Source: Oasisia sp. SBJ-2009 (lineage: Eukaryota; Annelida; Polychaeta; Sabellida; Siboglinidae). From it: a stretch of 64,000 nucleotides of DNA. Positions 58,201 through 64,000 of the stretch are shown in pieces. The notes under the pieces are model-generated. The model made no database searches. It had not been told where the DNA came from and saw only the letters and a list, made by a program, of their open reading frames with translations. Position 1 is the stretch's first letter, and each line of letters begins with the position of its first letter. The position numbers and the translations under genes were made by a program. The stretch is taken from the NCBI GenBank assembly GCA_964017155.1, contig OZ024855.1, positions 56,737,435 through 56,801,434 on the forward strand, read 5' to 3'.

Positions 58201-61200
58201 AAATGACAGATGCATCACACTGACCATATGGCGGACTAGTTGCTAGGCGGTGGCTGGGTGACGGTCCACGCTAGTGCTCTGTCTGTAGCAGGAGATGAAG
58301 GGTTAATCGACACATCGGATGATGTAAAAGATATCATCTCGGAGACCTTCGTGTCGACAGAAATATCTTCCCGTGATTTACGGGGCTGAGGACCCGGAGA
58401 GACGTAGCATTTTATGTTTTCAGTCCGATGTGTTGTGTACTCGTTGGCACTGTCAGCTCCAGTGGGCTGTATAATGGGCCATCTGATGTGTGTCTTTTAA
58501 TGGAGAGTTTTATTGTTTTATATTGATTAATGCGATTAATGTGCTGACTTTGGGATCAGCGTGACTGAATCTCCCCCCAGGTGACAATGTCCACTGGCAG
58601 CTGTCTGTGTTCACTCACTGCCTTGGATTATTGGCCCGTCTGATCTACCAGTCACTGGTGTGTCAAGATACAAAGACAGTTACCCCGGGTATATACCTAC
58701 GTGTTTACTGCACGCACAAAAGGTTTACTTGGCAGAGAAAGGGGCAACAGAAAACAAATTGAGTGGAAGTTGACAAAAACGACCAACTGTGAAGGGTATT
58801 ATTACATAGAAATTAAAGATATTCAGTGGATTGACACTTTTATGGGCATGTATTTTATTTATTTATTTATTAACTTAGTTATTTTAAGAATTAAAGATAC
58901 ATAATATTATATAATATTATATAATATTATATAATATTATATAATATTATATAAAATATAATATATAATATTATATATTATATAATATATATTATATAAT
59001 AATTATAATCTTTTACTTTTAATACACCATAATTATCTATATACTTGTCTTAATATGTATACAGTGTATCTATCTTAATCACTAAATATGTAATTGTTAT
59101 ATTAATGTTAATAAAATATATTTACATATACACTGTACCTACTTTTTATATGATATATATTTCCTTGTACTGCTACAATGCAGGGGTCGAAATAGTGGTA
59201 GTCCAGTAGTCCGAGGACTACCAGAAACTTGGTCGGACTACCAAAGATGATGACAGCAGTAGTCCCATGGACTACCAAATGATTTGGGAATATTTTTCAA
59301 ATTTTTGTTTGTCCTGTTATTTTGGTTAAATCCTGGCCATATGACTACCAGACATATTTGAGGACTACCAGATTTCCCAACTAAGTAGTCCTGCTGACTA
59401 CCAGAAATGTTGGAGTTATTTCTACCCCTGCAATGTTGTTCGCACACATGAACAGGAAATGCTGATTATAATAATAATGATTGAGAGAGGAATAGAGACA
59501 GAGTGAATGGTGGAGACAGAGAGTGAATGGTAGAGACAGAGTGAATGGTAGAGATAGATTGAACAGTAGAGACAGAGAGTGAATGGTAGAGACAGAGTGA
59601 ATGGTAGAGATAGATTGAACAGTAGAGACAGAGAGTGAATGGTAGAGACAGAGTGAATGGTAGAGATAGATTGAACAGTAGAGACAGAGAGTGAATGGTA
59701 GAGACAGAGTGAATGGTAGAGATAGATTGAACAGTAGAGACAGAGAGTGAATGGTAGAGACAGAGTGAATGGTAGAGATAGATTGAACAGTAGAGACAGA
59801 GAGTGAATGGTAGAGACAGAGTGAATGGTAGAGAGAGACAGAGAGAGAGAGGGTGAACGGTAGAGACAGAGTGAACGGTAGAGACAGAGAGTGAACGTTA
59901 GAGACAGAGTGAACAGTAGAGACAGTGAATGGTAGAGACAGAGTGAACGGTAGAGACAGAGTGAATGGTAGAGACAGAGAGTGAATGTTAGAGACAGAGT
60001 GAACAGTAGAGACAGAGAGTGAATGGTAGAGACAGAATGAACATTACAGACAGGGTGAACGGTAGAGACAGAGTGAACAGTAGAGACATAGTGAATGGTA
60101 GAGAGAGAGAGAGAGTGAACAGTAGAGACAGAGTGAACGGTAGAGACAGAGAGTGAACGTTAGAGACAGAGTGAACGGTAGAGACAGAGTGAACGGTAGA
60201 GACAGAAAATGAACGTTAGAGACAGAGAGTGAATGGTAGAGACAGAGTGAACAGTGGAGACAGAGAGTGAACGATAGGGGCCTAAAGGGGACGGGAGAGG
60301 GGAGAGGGGAGAGGGGAGAGGGGAGAGGGGAGAGGGAGAGGGGAGAGGGGAGAGGGGAGAGGGGAGAGGGAGAGGGGAGAGGGGAGAGGGAGAGGGGAGA
60401 GGGGAGAGGGGAGAGGGGAGAGGGGAGAGGGGAGAGGGGAGAGGGAGAGGGAGAGGTGAGAGGTGAGAGGGAGAGGGGAGAGGGGAGAGGGAGAGGGGGG
60501 AGGGAGAGGGGAGAGGGAGAGGGGAGAGGGAGAGGGGAGAGGGGAGAGGGGAGAGGGAGAGGGGAGAGGGAGAGGGGAGAGGGAGAGGGGAGAGGGAGAG
60601 GTGAGAGGGGAGAGGGGAGAGGGGAGAGGGAGAGGGGGGAGGGAGAGGGGAGAGGGGAGAGGGAGAGGGGAGAGGGGAGAGGGAGAGGGAGAGGGAGGGG
60701 GAGAGGGGAGAGGGGAGAGGGGAGAGGGGAGAGGGGAGAGGGGAGAGGGGAGAGGGAGAGGGAGAGGGGAGAGGGGAGAGGGGAGAGGGGAGAGGGGAGA
60801 TGGTACATGGTGAGAATGGGACAAGGCGAGGACAGGAGACACTAAAAAGAAACAGAAGTCTTGGAACGAACAAACACTGTGGAGAAGAACTACAGTGGTG
60901 ATTTGATTTTATTCACCAGGGCAGCACCAACATATATGTGGTCCGCTGCGATATACCTGACACTCATGTACGGACATTTTGACAACTCTACTGACCGAAT
61001 ATTAGTAATTAATTAAGTAATCACTACTACCACTTTAATAATTAATTTGGAATAAATTATTGACCGACACTTGTATGGGTCTGTCTACCCAGCATGCAGC
61101 ACACCATGCTTCTCAAGTGTTTCGCAAGCAGACACTGGTTTCATCTGTAGTAGGCAAGCACGGGATTAAATACGTGAACTTGCATGGCCTGGCCTGGCCA

Positions 61201-64000
61201 GGTAATTAATTATCATGACGTCTGCCAAGTGTGGTCAGTGCAACAGCTGACCCACTCGACTGGACACTGGTTGTGTCCTGTTGTACCTGAGCTTGACCGG
61301 TGGTGCTGGCGGCTGGCCAGCATTGATCTGTGGTATTGACACGAGAACAGACACAATGTCACTAATTGACACAGCATTGTCCTGGTCATCAGTGGTCCTG
61401 ATCCCTGTGTAACTGTGTGTCTTACCTAACCCTTGCACTGCCATTGTCACCAGTGGTGTTAATTAACTCTTGCATGACCATCGCCATTATATAGACAACT
61501 GTGTTACATAAGGCATAGGTGTTATGATGTTTCGCAAGATAGGTTGTGTGATATTTAACAAGACTAAAGATAATGTGATGTTTTGCATGGCAGGTTGTAT
61601 GATATTTAGCAAAAATAATATCTGGAGACTGTTGAATTTTTTGTAAGTACACTATATATATTCATACAAATAGACAAAATATGCCCAATTATTTAATAAT
61701 TGGGTTTGGCCATTTTTGCTGATACGTAGCATTTAACCCCAATAAATAAATGTAACAGATCAGGAACAAAAGGAACAACTGAACGGTTTGTAAACACTGA
61801 CACATGTGTATAATGATATCGCACATTCACATCATAATTAAAAAGTCACCAGTTAGTGCAAGCAAGCAACTGTTTATTCAGAAATAGACATAACATTGAC
61901 ATCAGACCATATTGACATGTACGCTATGCTACTAGAAGCGCATGGTCAAAACTACACGTCATCAGTGCTCGTGTAGTTTTTGTCCCAAATCTCTGTTAAA
62001 TAAATTTCATGTTTTGTTGACTGAAACATTAATTGTTCCCCGTTTTAAACCACTTACGTCAAATGGCCTACTTGTCATCATTTAAGTTAGACCATTAACC
62101 ATGGTCTTCCCTGTTTTTCTTAAGATAATAACTTATTCATACTTACACATATTAGTAAACATTTATGACAATTCCTCATAACAATTATTACCCCCATCCC
62201 ATTATAAATTAGATGGTAATTAGTATAAAAATTTGAGATGCACCAAAATCTACAAACTATTCTTCATGCACACACTGGCTGTTGCCAGTCGATGATGTAG
62301 GCCAGGGAGCCTGAGGAACAAATGTGAACCCTCCTCTGTCGTAAACAATGTAACACTGCATCAAGCCGTAAAGGTCAGAAGCTGTGCCCTCTGGAATCGT
62401 TTTGTTCATGTGAAAAGAGCTGACTGGATGTCAACCCACTCGGCACTCTGTAAATGATTTGATACCTGTGTTGTAGGTGTCATCTTCCTGCGCCTATGTT
62501 TTCCAAGAACGACTTCAGTGTGTGGAGTATACTGAAACAATGCATTGGGCGGGTTTGTATTTTTTTGTATTTTGTTTCTTGTATTTGTTTGTATTTGTTT
62601 GTGTTATAACTCTTTGTAATGGTGTGTTCAAACAATCAAGTCAGTTTCTGGCATAATTGTGGCATTTCTGTTAAAACTGACTCCGTACTGTACATTTTTG
62701 AAACACTACTGTTAGCAGAACCGACATTAAAAATATCTTCTCGTAACAACATTTTAAATAGAAATAGTGTAAAGGCATCAACATAAGTGTTTTTTGGCAG
62801 GAATCGCTGCCTTTCCCCTGTTAATAATTTCCTGGTTTTAGAATTGAATGTCTTTTTGTAATTTCAATGAACTTGTTTTATTTATTTATTGCACAATAGT
62901 GACAATGCCAAAGGGTATACTAAGTACCGGGTATGTCGTATTGTTAAAATATTGACAAAACCTGATAAAAACCAGAAAATTGCTGAGAACTCCAAAATTA
63001 TGACATACCCATTCTTTATGTTTTGAAATGCTGTGAACTCTGTTAAAAATCAGAAAAGTACTAACAATTTATTTTAAAACTGTTTAATTAAAATTCATCA
63101 AACACAATAGCATTCCTTAGAAAATATGTTACTTCGTTTCTATGACATTATTTTTTGACTGAAAGAAAACATGTTACTTTCTTTCCATTACTTTATTCGT
63201 TTTACTTTCTATCGCATTTTGTCTTTTACTGCTTTCCCTGTTCCTACCTTTATGATTACTGTTAAATGTAGACTCTCCTGACTGTTAAAATGACACACAT
63301 TTTGTTCATTTTCAGGAGCTGTCCAAGATAACGATGCCGGTGATATTCAACGAGCCCCTCAGCTTCCTGGAGCGTATCGCGGAGTACATGGAGTACACGA
63401 GTCTGGTGGAGCAGGCAGCGGCCTGTGATGACCCGGTGGAGAGACTCGAGGTACGGAGGCAGACGGAGGCAGACAGAGGCAGACGGGGGCTGACGGAGAT
63501 GCACTTAGCTAGAAATCATCTTTTGCCAGTTCTTAATTGTCTCTTTTAGCATCCTTACTGTTTGCCATGCGAAACTAACCCTGTCTGGTCCTCTACTTGA
63601 AGTAAGGAAGTTAGTTTAGTTAAATTAGTACACTGTAATTGACTTTGCCAGTAGTGACTGTGTCAGCCGTGAGAACAACACAAATACCCGGCCCAATTTG
63701 AAGGCTAGAAACAACTTCAAAATACCAATATAACAGTCCATTCACAGCCTAAATATTGCATGTTTCGTGAGCCATGGTTGTCTGAAATGAGTTATATTAT
63801 GATCACCTAACTGCGAATGATTTCATAGGCTGAACTTAAAGTAAATCTTTCACAACGCAATTAGCACGGAGAACTGCTGGCTGCACTGATGTACACACCA
63901 GCAGCTAACCTGCAGGGGTGCCTTTTAGCCCTCAAACGACACACATCTCCACACATCCATTATGTAACTCGAGGGCTCTGTCTCTGAACTGGATCATGGG
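27444..64000 (+). CDS. OSBPL1A: Oxysterol-binding protein-related protein 1, 17 coding exons, 3' part outside window
   Basis: Exons: 27444-27567, 28136-28221, 29202-29276, 30717-30828, 30935-31020, 31669-31813, 33776-33888, 34379-34452, 35215-35278, 35671-35772, 36490-36618, 38495-38591, 39208-39314, 47589-47766, 49246-49528, 62477-62552, 63316-63450; 662 codons, all phases agreeing. Ankyrin repeats: [33 protein letters not shown] and [14 protein letters not shown] domain follows, about residues 240-338 ([18 protein letters not shown]), then a coiled-coil-prone stretch (about 370-475), an FFAT motif EFFDCAE (489-495), a variable exon 15, then [18 protein letters not shown] and [20 protein letters not shown], the start of the sterol-binding ORD. 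The EQVSHHPP signature lies beyond the edge. ORP1L tethers late endosomes to ER VAP proteins and moves sterol. Another in-frame ATG lies at 27429; 27444 has the better context (G at -3 and +4). Confidence 0.95.
27568..28135 (+). other. OSBPL1A intron 1
   Basis: Non-coding between donor GTAACG and acceptor GATGTTTCAG. No element recognised. Confidence 0.5.
28340..28660 (-). mobile_element. tRNA-derived SINE, well preserved, reverse
   Basis: Read on the minus strand it starts TAGAGCGCAGTGGCTCAGGG (A box) and has GATTCGAATCC (B box) about 45 bases later. The shared family body follows (GGTGGATATGTGTACGCG; GCTTCCCAGAGAAGTTGAGA) and it ends CAGTCCTATGGACTGGATAC with GCGCTATATAAAAACTT. This is the best copy in the window and defines the family. 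Confidence 0.82.
28870..28950 (+). mobile_element. SINE-like 3' end
   Basis: AAGGATTTCGGCACAATAGA followed by (ATT)n. A close relative, AAGGATATTGGCACTATAGA plus (ATT)n, occurs at 35140-35190. Short 3' fragments of one retroposon family. Confidence 0.45.
29277..30716 (+). other. OSBPL1A intron 3
   Basis: AT-rich non-coding sequence of 1.44 kb between exons 3 and 4. I see no repeat element in it. Confidence 0.5.
31021..31668 (+). other. OSBPL1A intron 5
   Basis: Non-coding. It ends with GAGTGTGTGTGTGTGTGTCACAG, so a short (TG)n run replaces the usual polypyrimidine tract just before the exon 6 acceptor. Confidence 0.55.
31916..32899. mobile_element. Inverted-repeat element carrying a 16-bp minisatellite
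   Basis: The left end CAGTGCTTCACGTTTGAAAA and the reverse complement of the right end, CAGTGCTTCATTTTTAAGGC, form a short terminal inverted repeat; ATCGCTC motifs follow on both sides. CAGTG termini fit a hAT-like element, but no exact 8-bp duplication is seen. The interior is mostly the tandem array. Confidence 0.6.
32145..32872. repeat. 16-bp minisatellite
   Basis: About 45 units of AGCGATAGGGAGCGAG with GGG/GAG and GAG/GGG variants. All long frames across it are artefacts of the period. Confidence 0.95.
32900..33672 (+). other. OSBPL1A intron 6, right part
   Basis: AT-rich. At 33290-33370, on the minus strand, TTGGGTGCTATACATATAAA next to ATT repeats looks like a retroposon 3' tail. Otherwise nothing recognised. 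Confidence 0.4.
33673..33729. repeat. Near-perfect 25-bp hairpin upstream of OSBPL1A exon 7
   Basis: Arms 33673-33697 (ACATCTACTTGCTAGCCAGG...) and 33705-33729 pair with one mismatch around a 7-base loop. It ends 46 bases before exon 7. Confidence 0.85.
33889..34378 (+). other. OSBPL1A intron 7
   Basis: Non-coding between donor GTTTGT and acceptor ATGTTGACAG. Nothing recognised. Confidence 0.5.
34453..35214 (+). other. OSBPL1A intron 8
   Basis: Non-coding. A SINE-like 3' end with an (ATT)n tail occupies about 35100-35190, just before the exon 9 acceptor ATATTTGTAG. Confidence 0.5.
35430..35620 (+). mobile_element. Degraded SINE copy in OSBPL1A intron 9
   Basis: Weak but recognisable copy of the family: CATTCTGTATTTCTCCAAGT, GCATATTTGTGTACAAATAA, CCCCGGGGAGTCGAGGTGGT, then ATTTAAGAACTG at the 3' end. 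Confidence 0.5.
35956..36017. repeat. (TA)n microsatellite in OSBPL1A intron 10
   Basis: About 30 TA units. A shorter (TA)n run lies at 36700-36727 in intron 11. Confidence 0.95.
36931..38494 (+). repeat. 46-bp minisatellite ending at the OSBPL1A exon 12 acceptor
   Basis: About 34 units of the pattern GGGGAGTAAACATGAGAGGG + TGGTAAGGTTGACGTGTCAT + GTTACA. The final unit ends CATGTTACAG, and exon 12 (GAGAGTGCTGCC) begins at the next base. Nearly every unit therefore contains GTTGAC, a branch-point-like motif, followed by TTACAG|G. Variation is mostly G/A (GGTGGTAA/GGTAGTAA, CATGT/CGTGT). Confidence 0.95.
38592..39207 (+). other. OSBPL1A intron 12
   Basis: Non-coding. It contains a tandem duplication around AAAGTACACTG...TCAAATTGCATTTGT (38695-38765) and an array of about five units of CCGCACATGTTCCACATGG (39100-39182) that ends 25 bases before the exon 13 acceptor TGTTGACAG. 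Confidence 0.7.
39315..40069 (+). other. OSBPL1A intron 13, left part
   Basis: Non-coding sequence before the LINE remnant. Nothing recognised. Confidence 0.45.
40070..40830 (+). pseudogene. Decayed non-LTR retrotransposon reverse transcriptase fragment
   Basis: The translated remnant reads [35 protein letters not shown] and [15 protein letters not shown], which are the conserved RT blocks around the catalytic motif (here TDDVD where functional copies have ADD or similar). A stop codon interrupts the first block (GV*QGCLLSP, near 40110). After 40420 the frame shifts; [15 protein letters not shown] at 40574-40620 is the typical downstream 'YG.ETW' region. It fits an RTE-type or related LINE and cannot be active. 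Confidence 0.8.
40945..41032. repeat. 8-bp tandem repeat (GACGGACA)n
   Basis: Ten or eleven nearly perfect units just downstream of the LINE remnant. Confidence 0.93.
41060..43628 (+). other. OSBPL1A intron 13, central non-coding DNA
   Basis: About 2.5 kb with no supported gene. A small (CTGTA)n run occurs at about 42744-42765. Confidence 0.4.
43637..44342. mobile_element. hAT-like nonautonomous element with CTAGT motifs
   Basis: The left end CAGGGTTGAAACAACTACCC and the reverse complement of the right end, GCAGGGGTAGAACTTTGGCA, are imperfect inverted repeats. The 8-bp sequence CATGATGG flanks both sides (43629-43636 and 44343-44350). Multiple ACTAGTAAAG/CTTTACTAGT motifs sit near both ends. 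A shorter relative is at 59181-59430. No transposase. Confidence 0.75.
44343..44917 (+). other. OSBPL1A intron 13, non-coding
   Basis: AT-rich sequence with a short (AT)n run at 44404-44420. Nothing else recognised. Confidence 0.45.
44918..45143. repeat. 15-20-bp G-rich minisatellite
   Basis: About 13 units of GGTGGACCTACGGGG with variable G-run length, ending in a run of more than 12 G. G-tracts this dense could form G-quadruplexes. Confidence 0.92.
45335..47308. repeat. 2-kb, 17-bp minisatellite in OSBPL1A intron 13
   Basis: About 116 units of AGTGATGTCACCTCTGT. Positions with C/T (CAGTG/TAGTG) and larger blocks repeat in groups, showing higher-order duplication. The right end (from about 46900) drifts to ATGATGCCACCTCT, an older edge. 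Confidence 0.95.
47739..47759 (+). other. OSBPL1A: FFAT motif of ORP1
   Basis: Within exon 14 the residues EFFDCAE follow a run of acidic residues (DPDDDD). The FFAT consensus EFFDAxE binds VAP proteins on the ER. Only position 5 (Cys for Ala) differs, so this is closer to consensus than the human ORP1L site EFYDALS. It supports an ER-endosome contact role for this orthologue. Confidence 0.8.
47767..49245 (+). other. OSBPL1A intron 14
   Basis: 1.5 kb of AT-rich non-coding DNA. Nothing recognised. Confidence 0.5.
49529..51480 (+). other. OSBPL1A intron 15, first part
   Basis: Start of a 12.9-kb intron. At 51295-51330 a TTTGATTTGATTTGATTTATT run resembles the 3' tail of a reverse-oriented retroposon. 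No exon recognised. Confidence 0.45.
51484..52068. repeat. (TA)n block with nested palindromes
   Basis: Long TA runs alternate with ACATACAGAACATTATATAT and inverted copies (ATGTTCTTGTATGTATATAT). At 51843-51919 a near-perfect palindrome is built from ACCGGGGTAACCAGGTATAT and its complement. The AT content and symmetry suggest cruciform-prone DNA. Confidence 0.9.
52069..53366 (+). other. OSBPL1A intron 15, non-coding
   Basis: No gene or element recognised in these 1.3 kb. Confidence 0.45.
53367..53760 (-). pseudogene. LINE reverse transcriptase fragment (CR1/jockey-like), internally deleted
   Basis: On the minus strand, from about 53735 downwards, codons read [14 protein letters not shown], then [20 protein letters not shown] and [12 protein letters not shown], the RT active-site blocks with the canonical FADD. 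Soon after (NKLVRMING) the sequence joins a (TTCAATTCAAT)-type 3' tail near 53430-53480, so the rest of the ORF is deleted. The FADD box is intact but the copy is far too short to act. Confidence 0.82.
53761..55076 (+). other. OSBPL1A intron 15, non-coding
   Basis: No transposon recognised. The right end may contain the promoter and 5' UTR of the possible short isoform whose first exon is proposed at 55077. Confidence 0.35.
55077..55135 (+). CDS. Possible alternative first coding exon for a short ORP1 isoform
   Basis: An ATG in good context (G at -3 and +4) opens 19 codons, [19 protein letters not shown], then AG followed by the donor GTAATT. The exon ends in phase 2, exactly the phase needed to join exon 16 (62477), giving [13 protein letters not shown]. 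Known ORP1 genes make a short form from an internal start in this part of the gene. There is no homology for these 19 residues, so this is a prediction from splice signals and phase only. Confidence 0.3.
55183..55302. repeat. (TG)n/(GTGTGTGG)n microsatellite
   Basis: A GTTT run, then pure TG (about 25 units), then GGGTGTGT units. It lies about 50 bases after the putative alternative exon donor. Confidence 0.94.
55310..56397 (+). other. OSBPL1A intron 15, non-coding
   Basis: No gene or element supported. Confidence 0.4.
56406..56833. mobile_element. 428-bp inverted-repeat transposon with 8-bp target duplication
   Basis: Termini GGTAATCTTATACTTAACTG and, reversed, GGTAATCTTATACTTTACTG. The exact 8-bp repeat CAATATGT flanks the element at 56398-56405 and 56834-56841. 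Arms of about 170 bases pair through TTTAAAACCGTTTTATCACC and TGTGATTCTACATCATTTCC with modest divergence. An 8-bp duplication fits hAT or Merlin. No transposase. Confidence 0.88.
57110..57180 (+). mobile_element. SINE-like 3' tail
   Basis: GGGGCGCTATATAAGAAATAA followed by (ATT)n repeats the 3' end of the SINE at 28340-28660. Confidence 0.5.
57413..57867. mobile_element. 455-bp diverged inverted-repeat element
   Basis: Ends: GGATTCTTTGGGATCC on the left and its reverse complement on the right. A second matched pair lies near the centre: TTTCATTAGAATTATGTTTT against AATATAATTCTAATGAAA. The arms are more diverged than in the other elements and no target duplication is clear. Confidence 0.7.
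57868..58904 (+). other. OSBPL1A intron 15, non-coding
   Basis: No gene recognised in this 1-kb stretch. Confidence 0.4.
58905..58995. repeat. (TAATATTATA)n repeat
   Basis: Repeated TAATATTATA units, self-complementary AT-only DNA. Confidence 0.9.
59181..59430. mobile_element. 250-bp hAT-like MITE with repeated GGACTACCA motifs
   Basis: Termini CAGGGGTCGAAATA and, reversed, CAGGGGTAGAAATA. CAATG flanks both ends (59176-59180 and 59431-59435). The interior holds at least eight copies of GGACTACCA or its complement in both orientations. The layout resembles the element at 43637-44342 (GGACTAGTAA motifs), so the two are probably one family. Confidence 0.75.
59480..60270. repeat. 18-bp minisatellite with 56-bp higher-order units
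   Basis: The basic unit is GTGAATGGTAGAGACAGA. From about 59568 to 59825 a 56-base block of three variants (including AGATTGAACAGTAGAGACAG) repeats almost five times exactly, then the array becomes irregular. Confidence 0.93.
60288..60799. repeat. (GGGGAGA)n polypurine array
   Basis: About 510 bases made only of GGGGAGA and GGGAGA units, with a handful of GGTGAGA units. The + strand is essentially all purine. Reading frames across it are artefacts. Confidence 0.96.
60810..62476 (+). other. OSBPL1A intron 15, last part
   Basis: Non-coding up to the exon 16 acceptor TGTGTTGTAG. Nothing recognised. Confidence 0.45.
62553..63315 (+). other. OSBPL1A intron 16
   Basis: Begins with the donor GTTTGT followed by a TTTGTATTTG-rich tract, and ends CATTTTCAG. 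Nothing else recognised. Confidence 0.5.
63451..64000 (+). other. OSBPL1A intron 17, start
   Basis: Starts at donor GTACGG. The first 45 bases are a short tandem repeat of AGGCAGACGG that begins at the donor itself. The next ORD exons lie outside the window. Confidence 0.5.

Noticed and set aside
60044..60873. Frames of about 250 codons of Pro/Ser/Leu and Gly/Arg/Glu
   Set aside because: Translations of the GGGGAGA and 18-bp arrays.

Overview
This is a eukaryotic, specifically metazoan, window: coding DNA is cut into short exons with GT..AG introns, and the intergenic and intronic DNA is AT-rich and full of SINE, LINE and DNA-transposon remnants, microsatellites and minisatellites. There is no bacterial gene organisation, rRNA, genuine tRNA gene or CRISPR array. 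The gene set and the repeats (tRNA-derived SINEs, CR1-like LINE tails, many nonautonomous inverted-repeat elements) fit an invertebrate, with a mollusc or other lophotrochozoan as my best guess. I cannot prove the taxon from sequence alone.

Three genes lie on the + strand. (1) 1295-2977 is a single-coding-exon BTB-BACK-Kelch (KLHL family) protein of 560 aa. (2) 10019-24952 is methionine synthase reductase (MTRR), which I rebuilt as 14 coding exons (2307 nt, 768 aa) with every intron phase consistent from ATG to stop. (3) 27444 to beyond the right edge is the oxysterol-binding protein-related protein ORP1 (OSBPL1A). Seventeen coding exons (1986 nt, 662 aa) give ankyrin repeats, a PH domain, a coiled coil, an FFAT motif and the start of the lipid-transfer ORD domain, which continues outside the window. 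The three genes have unrelated roles (ubiquitin-ligase adaptor, cobalamin/methionine metabolism, endosome-ER sterol transport), and I see no functional cluster.

The non-coding DNA is dominated by tandem arrays with periods of 2, 8, 12, about 14, 16, 17, 18/56, 22, about 33, 46 and 60 bp, and by inverted-repeat elements. Several elements have clear target-site duplications: 10304-11175, 43637-44342 and 56406-56833 (8 bp), 59181-59430 (5 bp) and 26659-27265 (TTAA). A 1.5-kb imperfect palindrome occupies 6034-7526.

The most interesting observations are tandem repeats that have captured splice sites. In MTRR a 60-bp unit spanning the end of exon 8 and its splice donor is repeated so that five in-frame donors exist, each adding exactly 20 codons. 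In ORP1 a 46-bp unit repeated about 34 times ends exactly at the exon 12 acceptor, so nearly every unit carries a copy of the acceptor core. A possible alternative first exon for a short ORP1 isoform (55077-55135), with matching splice phase, is also reported.
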